Assembly (NCBI RefSeq): GCF_000224145.3 | Contig: NW_004190451.2 | Span: 1-64,000 of the forward strand | DNA length: 64,000 nt | Origin: Ciona intestinalis | Taxonomy: Eukaryota; Chordata; Ascidiacea; Phlebobranchia; Cionidae | Direction of reading: 5' to 3' | In this document: piece after piece, positions 20,521 to 32,900 of the stretch | Position numbering within the stretch: position 1 is the stretch's first letter | How the letters are laid out: every line of letters starts with the position of its first letter | Notes under the pieces: model-generated | The model's input: only the letters and a program-made list of their open reading frames with translations | Told to the model about the DNA's origin: nothing | Databases searched by the model: none | Made by a program: the position numbers and the translations under genes

Positions 20521-21984
20521 ACCTTGTTGTGTGCTTACGTACTGCATGTGTGATTTAGTTAATGGCAGATCTTTTTGCTTCTTTGTTTAGTGCGGTCATT
20601 CTGCATGGTGTAAGTGCAATACACACACATTTAGTATATAAGCATTATACATTGTTATGTTATATTTAATTTTCAATGATTTTAATCTTGTTGCATAATT
20701 GTACGATGTAGCTATGCTATGCAGAAAACAATATTGTTTTTTACTCGACTAAGCAATTTAGACTTAGTTTAAAAGATGTTATATGGAGATTTCATTTTGC
20801 TTTAAATCGTATTTGCATCAAAGATTGCTTGAATTTCATTCAATAATGTCTCATAATGTTTTATTTTTTCCGAATAGTTAAATAACAGAAATGTTAAGAT
20901 TGCGGTTTTTGTTGTAGCCAGATATAAATTTGTGAAGCACAAAAATAACTATAAATGGTAATTTGTTGTAAAATAATATTACCCTGATATCTTTGGACTC
21001 AAACTTTTCTATACATTTTACCCTAAAAATTTTCTTAAAAAGTCTATTAGAAGTTCGGTAGAAAAACATAGGAAACAAGATGATGGTATTTCTTAGTTGC
21101 GAATATTATATATATTTTATATTTAACAAAGTATAGTTACTTATCTTAGTTCGATTAAGAAATGGAATGATAATTTCACGTTCCCCGTAAAACTGTTAAT
21201 GAGTAAAACTGTTATGGACTTGCGAAAAATTAATTTGTTGGACAATGTTTATAATATCTATATTAAACGAGACTATTTATACAATGTATGAAACTTGTAA
21301 GTGATGAATCAGTCAGATGGGTTAACCTGTTAGCTGTTACTCTGTTGGCTATTTGGTTCAGGTGTAAAATGCTACTCTGTTTCTTTTTACGACTGCAGCA
21401 CTGGGTTTATGCAAATAGTAGTGGGCTTAAGATTCTAATGTAGGAATAAGTTTTACATATTAAGCAGTACCACAGCATGATCAAAAGTAAAACTTTGTCA
21501 TATTCCTTGTTGCTATGTGTACATATCACAATATGAGATTAACAGCTCCTGTTTATTTATATACAAAGATTTTTATGAATGTGCATTTACTTCTACAGTG
21601 TAACATGGCTTGAATGAATAGGTGCTTCAGTGTATAGATGTAACAAAGCATCAAGGTAAATAAAACAACAATTTAAATAGATGACAAAAATATATATTTA
21701 CTGCACAGTTAATAGTGGTTGAAGAATCTCACATGTCATAGAATTTTTAATACATTGGTATTAAATAACCTCTAAAAATCTGCACCCAATTTACATGTGG
21801 ATTTTACAAGCGTACCACCAAGTTTGAAGCACTTTTCCTTATTATTAATGGAACAATGTTACAGCTATTCTGCATAGACAAAATAAAATAATAAAACTGA
21901 GTAAAACGACATTACCAAGAAAAATAGAATGGTATCGTTAGCTATGCTACTGTCGATACGAGAGTAATATGTATGTAGCAATGT
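20521..21984. other. Shared 3' flank of two convergent genes; no gene recognised
   Basis: AT-rich sequence between the stop codons of the hydrolase (plus) and the GOLM1-like gene (minus). ORFs are short and without splice or motif support. It is probably 3' UTRs and spacer. Confidence 0.4.
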
Positions 21985-24900
21985 TTAGATCTTTTGTGCT
22001 ACCATTACATCATCTTTGCCAGTGTCTTTTTCAGAGTGGACATCTGCATCATAAACATCACTTTCATCCTCTTCAGAAGGAACTACTTTTAACTTTGGAT
22101 TTCCTGATTTCTTTTCACCTACCAGGGGCTTGGATAGATTTTCATTTGCCGCTTGTTCTTTCAAAGATACTACTTTCTTTTCTTCGATTCCATCTTTTGG
22201 CTTATTTTGCTCAGTGGTTGCTTTTTCGGCCACTTTTGTTTTTACCTGAACACTAGCTTTGATTCCCTTCTCTGGTAGAATTTCTTTTATCTCTGACACT
22301 TCTGTGTCCTTTTTATCTTTTTCAACAGATTCTTTTGCTGTTTTTGGTTGGCCTAATGGTTCAGGATGGTCATTCTTTTCAGGCAATTTGTTTTGTGTTG
22401 CTTCAAGATCAAGGGCTGTATCAGCAGATTTACCGGTTTTGGTTTTACCAGAATCTGGATTTGCCACTTTGGGCTTCTCAGTGCTATGATCAGATTTAAA
22501 TATGTTTGATGTATTAGTTACATTGGAAGATTCTTTTTTCACATTTTCAGCATTTAAGTTTGATTCACTTGATTCTGGAGATAGACCAGTGCTTTCTAGA
22601 GGCTCAACATTCTTAATACCTTGCAGTCCTAAAGATAATGCATCTTCTTTTAAAGCCGGGTTTCCTTTCTCCAATGGTTCAACATTTTCACTTAGTTGCA
22701 AAGTTTTACCCTAAACACAAAATAAAATTTAGCTAACCTAGTTATTTTGCACGTGTATCTTCCCTATCAATTGCCAAATTATTATTCTGTTGGCCACAAA
22801 TCACAAACGATACATATTATGCGTTTTTTAAATTAACTTTTATCACTGCCTACTAGTACGTAAATAATGTTTATTTAAATAACCCAGAAAACAAAAGTTT
22901 TTAAGGGGTAATGATATTAATGTATGCTGGCATACCACGATGTGTACTGCACTTTACAATACTGAATAGGCATCTTTATTACTTAGTCTTAGATATATTA
23001 AATTGTGCAATTAATCCCATTTATAGAGCTCTGCTCTATTGTTTTACTTTGTACTGAATTTAAACCTTTTTGACATAATGGTCAAACATCCTGTGATAAA
23101 CCAGTGTATAACATTATTGCACTATAGGGTATTCAAATATGACGATACAGAACAAAACTGTAACAATAACATATTGATATCCTGATGTGTGATTTTATCG
23201 ACAGGTTAACCTATTGTACTGTTAAAACATCCTGTGCGCTGCATGCACTGGATCATGTTTCATACAGACAGGGTTTAGCATTGGTATAATAATGCAATTT
23301 TGTAATAATATATAGGATATAGACATCAATCAATAAGCTGTATTATACTAAGCAAAACACGTTCTCTAAAATGTACTATTTTGCTCTCAAAGAAACTAAC
23401 ATTCATATAATCTAAATTCCATAGAATATTAAAGTTTAGCCTCCTAAAAAAACTTACATTTTTTTCAAAGGTATCCACTTTTAACACCATTTCATGAAGT
23501 TGTTGCTTTAGTTCCGCATTTGTATTTCGTAATTCTTCCAATTCGCTTTCCTTTTCAGCTACTGCTTGCTGCAACTCAGTTATTTTGGATTCCTTTTCGA
23601 CTCTGTATTAGTAAAATTTAGAATTTAAAAATAATGCCCAATAAAAGTACCTATTCTATATGTGAGGCTTACAAAGAGGAATTTTGGCCAGAATTGATGG
23701 GAGTTTTGGTCAGTGGTCACAATAGTCAGATTTTCATAATTTTATTATTCAGTATTTAAATTAATAAAAACTAAAAAGCAAGGATTTGAGAGCAAATCAA
23801 TTTGTTTACTTTAAACAAACTATCATACTCTATAAACTGATTTTAATTTCTTACAATTGTTTGTGTGCATCATCTCTTTGTATTCCCATCTCCAGTTTAT
23901 TTGTTTGCAAAGATTTCTGAAATTCAATTAAAATAACATTTTACAGTTGAACTTGCAAGTAATATTGCATTTATAAATCACAAAAATTTAACAACTTGTT
24001 GGTTCACAATGTAATTTTTGGCTTAAATGCAACAATAAGCACACAGTTAAAATCAAGGCTTACAGAGCATGGCAGCTACAATGCATATCTGTTTTTTCAA
24101 ATGTTTTTTATGTACACCACGGATGTGAACACCAATAAATTTAACAACATATAAAATAAATAGGCATTTGGAATACTTCAGCATTGTTTATGAAAATGCT
24201 TCCTCTGTAAACCTATTTAAAGATTTTACTTGTGCACATGAGAAATATATGTGTGATACTTTATCAGAAAACAGCATATCTCTAGACAAGTATAAAAATG
24301 AAACTATAGACTACCCAACAGTGTGATATCATTACTATTCCACTAAAACATTACCGTTAAAGCCGAGCAATCATTCAAATCAGAAGTCAGTTTAGATTTC
24401 TTGTTCATAATTTCGATGTTTTCTACTTTTTTACTGTTAAGTTCCTCAAAAATAATATTTTTGTTGGAACTACATGTCTGAAAAGTCTTTAGTGTTTGCC
24501 TATATTTCTCTTCCATATCATCAGCTCTTTCCTGGATGAGAATGAATGAATTTAACTATTTATCCCATCTTGTGCACCATCACCATGTATATATATAAGT
24601 TAATATAACTTTGTGGGTAAATATTTTTGTTGGTATAGATCAGTGGTTCTTAAAACTTTTTGTATGCTTTACTCATTCAACAAAGATGCTTATCAGATTT
24701 ACCCCCAACATGTAGTATGATGCTTATTGCTTATTTATTCAAATAAATTTACCCAAGTTTAATAAATGCTGGTATAGATCAACCCATTTGTGGCTACTGC
24801 CCACTATAAATGTCTTGCCCAAGGAGAAATAAAGTACTGCATTTATGCATATTTTAAAACTGTAACTGTTAGGGAATCAAGGATTGCTAAAACTGTTGAA

Positions 24901-25209
24901 AAGCTCTGATTTAGCTTACAAGTTGTAACAATAGGGTTGGATTCATAAAAGGTAATCACCTTCATGTTAACTGAAGCTTGTTTGTAGCTAAGTGCAATTA
25001 GCAATGCAATGCACATTGAAAGGAACAGGAAAATCATTATCCGACCACCTTGCCTTCCATTGCGAACTGTAAAACAAACAAATAACAGCTTAAGTTTCAT
25101 TACTAAACTTACTAACAAAAGTAAAAATATATTACCAACAGCCATCGAAAAAGGTTAATATCACCAAGATTTAAAATAAATAATTACCTTTATCTCCGTA
25201 ATGCACCAT
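21985..25209 (-). CDS. GOLM1/CASC4-like type II Golgi membrane protein
   Basis: Minus-strand exons 25188-25209, 24960-25066, 24355-24531, 23855-23916, 23458-23602 and 21985-22710 join in phase to 412 residues, near the 400 or so of GOLM1. The order of parts fits the family: a short basic cytosolic start with N-G-R (VRNGRQGGR), one signal-anchor helix (IMIFLFLSMCIALLIALSY), a long coiled coil (ELQQAVAEKESELEELRNT and flanking heptads), then a Lys/Glu/Pro-rich disordered tail ending in an acidic DEDE-type stretch (SEEDESDVYDADVHSE). Two alternative first exons exist: 25188-25209 (MVHYGDK) and 25136-25145 (MAV); both end in phase 1 with a gt donor and can splice to the same helix exon. The family acts in Golgi trafficking. 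Assignment rests on architecture and the N-G-R/anchor/coil pattern, since the tail is poorly conserved. Confidence 0.75.
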
Positions 25210-25661
25210 GTTATTCATTGCAAATATATTATGGGAAACCAAAAGTTACGTCTTGTAAAAAGTATCTGTAATAAAATAAACGTTCATGATATAAACTAAC
25301 TCATTCCATTATGCCTACTGAGTTGTTGTGAAAACATAAATAAATTTCAACTGACATTGACATATATCTGATTTGTTGTGTTCTATCTACTTTGCTACTA
25401 CATAAGCATTATTACGTTACTTAGGACGTACACCGGCATATGCAGTCATTCGTGACCAATACGTCAACGTCATTCGCATGACTTTAGCACCCCGAAAGTT
25501 AATTATTATTTTGTTACTGTTTTGAAGTAATATTTTGCGTAAATCGACGTATACGGATAGCTTGCTATTGTACGTATTTATTTAACTAGCCTTAACATAG
25601 GGAGGGGTACACCATCTAAATGGACTAACCAATGCACGATTCCAGTTAAAGTTAATATAGT

Positions 25662-25833
25662 ATACTATGGGGGAGATGAGATACCGTTAGAACACTATGT
25701 CCAAATATACTGATCGTGTTTTAAACAGGTAACAACGGTCTATGGGAGTAGAGAGGATACGGTTTTATAATGCTTTGAACGTTCTTTGTTTACTCCCAAT
25801 GAAAATGTGTCCCATCTTCTCTCAACCTGCTGC
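25662..25833. mobile_element. MITE (AGTAGGGTGGGG family), diverged
   Basis: Left end tatgggggagatgagatacc, interior ctgatcgtgttttaaacagg and ggatacggttttataatgct, right end gtgtcccatcttctctcaac. It lies between the divergent GOLM1-like and Tctex1 genes. Confidence 0.7.
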
Positions 25834-25839
25834 TTTTAA

Positions 25840-26700
25840 ATACCGAGTGGGCTATATTTTATTTTGCTTTGTTTCCGTACCGTTCACTTAAAAGCAATCG
25901 TCCACGTTGAAAATGCAATGATTGGTTGTACTGTATTGGAGAATAGCTACACTATATGTGAGTTCACCCTTGTTTTGTCGATAAATACATTTATAACACT
26001 TTAGCAGCGTTGCGCGTCCATTTTGTCGCAGAAAGTTTATAGAAACCAATGACGTTTTCAAGGATATGGTTAGATCCATAATCATTCCTTCCCGATTCTG
26101 AGTATCAATTGAATGAATACACATGATACCGCAGCGGTTTTATCCCCATAGGCCCATCAATAAAACAATTGTCTTTCCCAACAAAAGATTCAATGGGACA
26201 AAACATCCGTAACTAAGATACGACCACCATTGAAAAACTTCACTGGAGGTGTAAAGCCTCAACGCTTTTCATATTTCAATTTTGATTAACTTTTCGCTGT
26301 CAAATTAGTTTATCTAGTAAAATTCAAACCCAGATAACTCGAATGTCTTCGCACGTGCGCACAACATTTATTGTAGGTCTTATGTGCCTAAAATCACTTT
26401 TCTCTACAAAGGCTCGTATAAGAAGAACGTGATAGTTGCACTGCAGACAGATTTAGGCATGTCGAGAGCATGGTAATAAAGAATAACCAATATTTTTATT
26501 GATATTTCGATCAAAAGTTAAAGATTACAGCCGTTTCGCTACAGGTGTTGCTTTTATAGAACAGAGCATATATGCGCAGATTTAGAATAATAATTGTAAA
26601 CCAATATTTATTGACTGAAATGCCTCTTAACTGCATTTTTATATCTCCCAATTCTAAAATCATATCTTTTTAAGGTATTTGTTTCATTACTGAAAGATAC
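25840..26700. other. Intergenic 5' flank of the Tctex1 gene; nothing recognised
   Basis: No supported exon on either strand. It forms part of the 1.5 kb between two divergent genes. Confidence 0.35.
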
Positions 26701-26703
26701 AAA

Positions 26704-28024
26704 ATGAGCAAAGCTAGAAAGGTGAAGCTTGAAAAATCGAAGGGCAAACTGCTTGTGCCCTCCGATAATTCGCCAATGGACGATGGTAAGTTCCTTTTCT
26801 TAGTTATTTATGAGACGAAGCTAGTGGTTACAGCTTATTTGAGATGGTAAATGTTTACATAGCCGGTCTGTCAACACGTCAACTTCAAATACAAATATTG
26901 AATAGCCTCGATCATTGCGTATAGAGAATGGCGATAGTAACTGTATGGCCACAGTCCAAAGACATAACATCACATAAACTATGAAATAATGATTAACCTT
27001 TGCTCGTTTTCATTTGTTAGTTGTAGATTCCTATGTGCAACATGCCTTAATTTAAAATGGCGTTTTAGTATAATCACGCATATATTCTGCTTGGTTTATA
27101 TAGTTTTTGAATATAATAGATTTAATAAATCGTACAGGTATTTTCGTAACAAAGTTATTACCCAACAGTAGCCATTGAGGAATTAAGATCTCAACAAGCA
27201 GCCAGCGAAGCGTCATTTTCGATTCATCCGAAAAAGGTGCAGTACGAAAATACGTACAGGATGGATCCAGAGGTAAGCGAACATATTATATAGATGTATA
27301 ACATTCTCTTGGGGTCAATATTTTACCCGTATAAACGTGTTTTAACGAATGACGTTTTGTCGCTTTATTCCTGCCATTTCGTTACTTCGTATAGTAGGGT
27401 GGGGAAAGATGGGACACCTTTTCGTTATATTTTCTCGACCAATTAGGTAATAAACAAAGAACGCATGCAAAGAATTAGGAAACCGTATCTTCACGACTTC
27501 TAAAGATCGTTGGTAATTGTTTAAAACACGATCAGAGTATTTGTATATCATGTGCTAAATGTGTCCCATCTTTCCACAATACCCTATTATTTTTTGGAGA
27601 CTAAACAAAAGACAAAAAAAGTATTATAATTATCATTCATATATAGGACTTTCACGTCTAGGTTGTTAAACTTATTATTTTTCTTTTTTATAAAACGCAG
27701 GATAGATTTAAGCCGTACGAGATTGAAGGAACTGCTATGAACATATTAAAAAGTCATCTTGGTGAAAGTGCTTATGACCCAGAAATGTGCCGCAATGAAT
27801 CTCTTGCCATCGCGGCCAAAATATCCGAAGCTCTCAAAGCGAAAAACTACAAGCGATACAAGCACGTTGTGGTGGTCAGTATTGGTAGCCTGAAAGAACG
27901 TCCTGGTGTGTATCTTGGCAGTCGCTGTTTATGGAACGACAAGACAGACTCGTTTGCAACAGTACGATACCAAAACACGTCGTTGTATGCCATTGCCATG
28001 GTATATGGTCTCTACTATGAATAG
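26704..28024 (+). CDS. Tctex1-domain dynein light chain (TCTEX1D/DYNLT type)
   Basis: Exons 26704-26785, 27169-27272 and 27701-28024 join in phase to 169 residues. A Lys-rich start is followed by SIHPKKVQYENTYRMDPE, a linker typical of TCTEX1D proteins. The Tctex1 fold then runs from FKPYEIEGTAMNILKSHL, with LAAKISEALK-type helix spacing, KHVVVVSIG, and the C-terminal beta strands (SRCLWNDKTDSFATVRYQN, ending ALA-type VYGLYYE). Length and linker favour the TCTEX1D1/DYNLT5 or TCTEX1D4 groups over the 110-residue core DYNLT1/3. It is expected in axonemal or intraflagellar dynein complexes; the precise partner is not decidable. Intron 2 carries a MITE. The adjacent downstream gene is IFT20. Confidence 0.85.
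27391..27590. mobile_element. MITE (AGTAGGGTGGGG family), intronic
   Basis: Left end tagtagggtggggaaagatg, right end tgtcccatctttccacaata. The interior is in inverted orientation (gtaataaacaaagaacg... aattgtttaaaacacgatca). It lies in intron 2 of the Tctex1 gene. Confidence 0.8.
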
Positions 28025-28384
28025 TTGGTTTTCCATATGCGTGATGTTTTTATCTTGAAAGCCATATTTCCTGTAGTCGTTTACTTGTGAGCTCCTATAT
28101 TTTTTTATTTCTCTTTTGTATGTCTTCAGTGTTGCAGCATTGTTATGTGAAATTAAAAGAAGCACAATTTTATGCTCGTAAAGTGTAAACGATGAAATAA
28201 TAAGTTAAGTATTATATAGGAAAGTAGTGGTGGTGACGTCACACTCGCTTGCTCTACTTAGTGTTAACAAAGCCATAAAATACCCGTTATAAATGAATAA
28301 ATGTAACCTATATTTATCCTCGCATGACAGACGATTTTATACACAAGGGATTTTTTTAGTTTAATGTACATGACTAACAATTTG

Positions 28385-28520
28385 TATACCTATTGGAGGG
28401 TTGGAGCAATTGTTGTTAAGTGTCTTGCACAACACATACGCCCGCAGTGGTAGCAGCGACGAGCCTTGAATTTGTAATGTTATGGAAAGGCCCTCTATCC
28501 GCTGTGCTACGGTGCCAAAT
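28385..28520 (-). mobile_element. tRNA-derived SINE, minus orientation
   Basis: Contains the family blocks in reverse (ggagcaattgttgttaagtg, cttgcacaacacatacgccc, tggtagc) and ends with a tRNA-like head (ctgtgctacggtgcca). Confidence 0.65.
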
Positions 28521-28529
28521 GCTGATTAG

Positions 28530-29170
28530 ACTCTTAATTTAATATTATGTTTATACCGTTTAATGACCGCTAATTCACCCAGTGGTACATGTACTGGCTT
28601 GGTGGCCAACGTTTGCGATTGGCGGCTAGCGTATATAATAAACATACAACGACTGACTCTGGCGGCTCGTTATTTCAAATCAATATATTACATTATCGAA
28701 TGTTGTGTATTATATATTGAACTTTATCAACCATTTATATAGAAGTGAAGTTTCACTTGGAAGCACGCCAGAGATATAGTTTATAACAGAGGACCCTGGT
28801 TTATAATATGTCGGTGACCAAACATAAAAATAATAAAAACTATTGAAGCCAACGAAGCGTAACATACCAAGCGAACGAAAAAGTTGAGGTGGTAAATAAA
28901 CAAAATTGAAATTACACCATCGCACCGAAACATGCCGGACGTTAAATGTGCATGTGCTTTAGCTTCGTAGCCTTTAGATTACTGTTCAATGAGGTAAATG
29001 GACGCTTTGGTGGCTATACGGTTCTACAGCTGGTCAACTGCTGTCACCGCCACGCAGTGACAGGTCGACTGAATCTGAGCTTTAGAGATTAAACAATAAC
29101 TGTATATTGTCACTTTAACCTATATTGTTAATAGCAGGTCTTAAATTGTCGTTACTTATTAATTAAAAGC
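28530..29170. other. Intergenic 5' flank of IFT20
   Basis: No coding exon supported. A 7 bp inverted repeat (CTGTCAC/GTGACAG, 29041-29063) lies about 115 bases before the IFT20 ATG. Confidence 0.35.
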
Positions 29171-29176
29171 TGGATC

Positions 29177-29575
29177 ATGATTTCCGAAGATATTTTGGAG
29201 AAGGCAGGGCTTCATTTTGACGAAGTTAACAAGCTCAGAGTTTTAAAACCAGACACTAATCAGCAGACATCTGAACTGAAAGAGGAATGCCACGAATTCG
29301 TCTCGAAAATCGACCAGTTTCAAAAACTTGTTGGTAGCTTCATAGAAATGACCGACACAATCGCAAAAGATGTTGAAAATGAGAAAATGAAAGCCATCGG
29401 TTCTCGTAACATGCTCAAGTCAATTGCCAAGCAGAGGGAATCCCAGCAACAACAGTTGAAAGCACTCATAGCGGAGAAGAAAACACAACTTGAGCGATTG
29501 AATGTGCAACACCAGTCTCTGAGGAAACAAGAGGCCGAACAAGTTGAATTCATTGACCAATTCTCAACTTCTTAA
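29177..29575 (+). CDS. IFT20: Intraflagellar transport protein 20
   Basis: A single uninterrupted exon encodes 132 residues, the same length as vertebrate IFT20 (132). Identity is high along the whole protein: [65 protein letters not shown] and EFIDQF all match the human protein closely. It is almost entirely coiled coil. IFT20 is a subunit of the IFT-B train and is also found at the Golgi, where it sorts membrane proteins to the cilium. The ATG matches the family start. It is intronless here, whereas vertebrate IFT20 is split, which fits intron loss. The 3' end is followed by the SLC18B1-like gene on the same strand, 340 bases on. Confidence 0.97.
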   Translation: MISEDILEKAGLHFDEVNKLRVLKPDTNQQTSELKEECHEFVSKIDQFQKLVGSFIEMTDTIAKDVENEKMKAIGSRNMLKSIAKQRESQQQQLKALIAEKKTQLERLNVQHQSLRKQEAEQVEFIDQFSTS

Positions 29576-29917
29576 TTTTGGTTTTCATTCTAAATTTCTC
29601 CTTTAAAAATAGAAGTTCCTAAAGCAAATTTATTGTACTATATTCTGAAATAGTAATTTCTTGTTTCTGTTGGTGCTTATTTTGGTTGCAATGAAGATTG
29701 AACCATTTTGTTAGTAATACATGTATAAGTAAAACACATAACTTTATTTAATATTCACAATGTTTTGTTTTTGTTTGTAATACGCCTGTGTTTTAAACTT
29801 TTAAATAATTTATATAATATACAGAGTAAAGCTAAAACGTTTAGTATTCATTAGAATTATCATTACTACGTATTTAATTTTGTATATATTTTTGTAGTGA
29901 TGTCCTTGACGTAAAAC
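29576..29917. other. Short intergenic interval between IFT20 and the SLC18B1-like gene
   Basis: AT-rich with no ORF. Both genes read rightward with a 342-base spacing, so it must hold the end of one transcript and the start of the next. Confidence 0.4.
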
Positions 29918-32900
29918 ATGCCTGAAAATATTGATAATCAAGCAGATACTTCTGCCGATGTTTCACATTGCTCATCCGAGTTTGACCATCAAAACCCTCC
30001 ATTGGATTCTGTTGATATACGATTTTCTGGTTTAAAAACCTTTGATATTCCTAACAACACAACATCAAATTCCTTATCTGATCATGGACAACAGTCTGAA
30101 TCAAATACTGATCAACAATATAACATACGGGGCGTCTTGCCTTTATATCGACGGTCAAATTCTGTTTCAATGGCTCCGCCAAGTCATGCAGATATAAGGA
30201 AAAGGACTTCAAAGAGTTTTTCAGTGAATGCAGATAGCCCAACGTCGTATGGGTCGTTTGAACACAATCAGTTTGTATCAAATCTGGTGCAACCTTGCGA
30301 CGTAGACGATATATTTGATGATGATCCTTGCACTAATTTAATAGAGAGAGACAAGGTAGTGTGTGATACTGACTGTGTCTGTGTGTATTACTATTAAAGT
30401 AATATATATATTTAATACTATATATATATATATATATATAGTATTAAAGTAATATAATATATATTCAAAATATATATAGCTTTTGAATGCATTTATTTTA
30501 ACGCATTATGATTTGTTAATTTTTAGGATCCAGATGATGTGGTGGAGAAATTATATTGGGGATACACAAAACGTCAGTTGAAAGTTTTTGTTTCACTAGT
30601 GTTACTGTCATTAAATGACATCATGGGCTACTCTGCAATTGCTCCATTTTTTCCTGTGGTGGTAAGTGTAACGTAAAGGCCCATTTCTAATCATATGAAT
30701 ACTATGCATTATAAATTCAGTGTATATTTTGCTGACTGGAATCTATTACCTTCAATATCTTGGCTACAGAATCATACTGTTGAAGTAACTCAAATTAAAT
30801 AATTGTAAAAGTTTAAAGTTCTTACTAAATTCTAGTAACACTCTCAGCTTTTAATGTAAAATGCAGTTAAATATGTCCTGCTCAACAGTTATAAATTTCT
30901 TACAGGCAAAAGCAAATGTGTGAATTAGATTTTGTGAAATAAAGCCCTTTATATATATATATTTATTTTTTTAGGCCGCACAAAAAGGTCTTACCTCAGT
31001 TCAAGTTGGGTTAATATTCTCATCATATTCGATCACTGGAATCTTCTTTTCTTTTGTTACTGGAATTGTAGTATGTTATCTTTGGTTGGCATTAATCATA
31101 GTTTATATTAAAAAGATGTTATATAGCTTTTGGCACATAGTTGTTGCTACATCAGGTATAATGTCGTTGCTACATAAGGTATAATGTCGGAAATAAACAC
31201 TAAAGTTGTGTGTTGATTATTATAAGAAATATGTGTATTGAATTTCAAAACCTACAACTTTAATAATAATTTAATATTTTATATTAAGACTAAAATGGCC
31301 ACATCCATAGTATAAACATCTCTTTAACATTATACAGTTAGTTCGTGTTGGTGCCAAGTTTTGTGTTATTGCTGGAATGTTCTGGAATGCTGGAGCAATC
31401 CTTTGCTTTGGGTAAACACATTTTTTTACACATACACAATACACTAACAGCTATCATAACCTGTGATCATTAATTTTTAGCCAAATGTGGGCTTACATTC
31501 CATACTTGGTATTAAAGATCTAATTGAATAAAATTTTGGCTTGAAATTAAAAAATTCTGGTCAGTGTTATAAAACCATATTTTTAGCGAGTTTTTTGTCA
31601 ACATTTTATATAAAGCAATATAACGCTTCTAGACCATTGTTATTTGGTAAGATTTGCCACGAGTAAGCTGTATGCTGACTATATTGGTCCATGTAACGAA
31701 CACATCTTCCCACTCAGTACTACGTGTTTTGTTTATCTGCTATTTATGAGTTCTACGTAATAAAAAGCATGTGAACCACTTCCTGTTACCAAGCATTCCA
31801 CCACTTATAACAATCTTGCACTTACAGCTTTCATTTTAGTAGTGATAATGTGCTTGAGGTAAAAATGTAGTCCCATTAAAAGGGTTAATGTCAATATATA
31901 TCACACTGAGCACTATGTATTTAATCAATGTACTTCACTGGTTTATTAATCTATCTTTTACCAGGCTGTTGGGAAATGTCGATGCCACTTCATTCCTCAT
32001 ACTTTCCATAATAAGCAGAGGCTTAATGGGTCTTGGTAGCAGCGCGGCCTTCACCGCCATGTTTGCCATTGTATTCCAGGAGTTTTCCGAGCGATCAATA
32101 ACCGTGTTGAGTTTATCTGAAGCTTTAGTTGGCGTTGGTGGTATGTTAGGACCAGTGGTTGGAGGAGTTCTTTATACAGTAAGTTAAATTAATATAGACC
32201 CTTAAATTTACTGTGTCGTTGATATACTAAGAAAAGTTTTGTAAGAATGAGTTGGTACGCGAGGAATGACCTTGTGTTTAGGCCATGGTGGGGCTACTAC
32301 TAAGAGAAAAAAGTTGTTCTTTGTACACAGATATCATGTCTTTTTAACACAAATCTGGGGTGGCATTGTTAAAATTCGATTACCTGCTTAGTCTTAGTTA
32401 TCAAACATTAGAAACTTCTGGATTAATTCAGTAAACGCATTAAACTGTTGCTGATCTTTTTATATAGACACCCAACATCAGCTTAAAAGCTGGTATTCAG
32501 TTCAAACATGGTGTTAAAACATAAGGATGTCACCCTATTTTATTGCTTGTACACCATGGCATAGTGGTTAGCGCACCTGCCTGTAACCCAGAGGTAATGG
32601 GCAATTGTTCCAAGCATGCTACCATTGTGGGCGTATGTGTCTTTGGGCTAGACACTTAACGGCAATTGCTCCAACTAGGGTCACTAATAGTTGTNTAGGG
32701 NNNNNNNNNNNNNNNNNNNNNNNNNNNNNNNNNNNNNNNNNNNNNNNNNNTAACAATTTTTGAAACTTATTAATTTTGAAAAAAAATATTTTTGTGTTTG
32801 TGGGACTTTCGAGAGTAAACGTTTCGTAACGTCTTTTCATAGCCTGCTATACGTTTCATGACGCAAAAACTACCCAATAGTACAATTTTTGATCATTTTA

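Noticed and set aside
22259-22714. Plus-strand ORFs across 22259-22714
   Set aside because: Antisense to the long terminal exon of the GOLM1-like gene; rich in Ser/Phe because the sense strand is Lys/Glu-rich.
28710-28925. 71-codon minus-strand ORF
   Set aside because: Hydrophobic low-information translation, no splice context and no relation to neighbours.
29041-29063. CTGTCAC/GTGACAG palindrome before IFT20 as an RFX X-box
   Set aside because: Spacing and half-sites do not match the GTNRCC(N0-3)RGYAAC consensus well enough to call.
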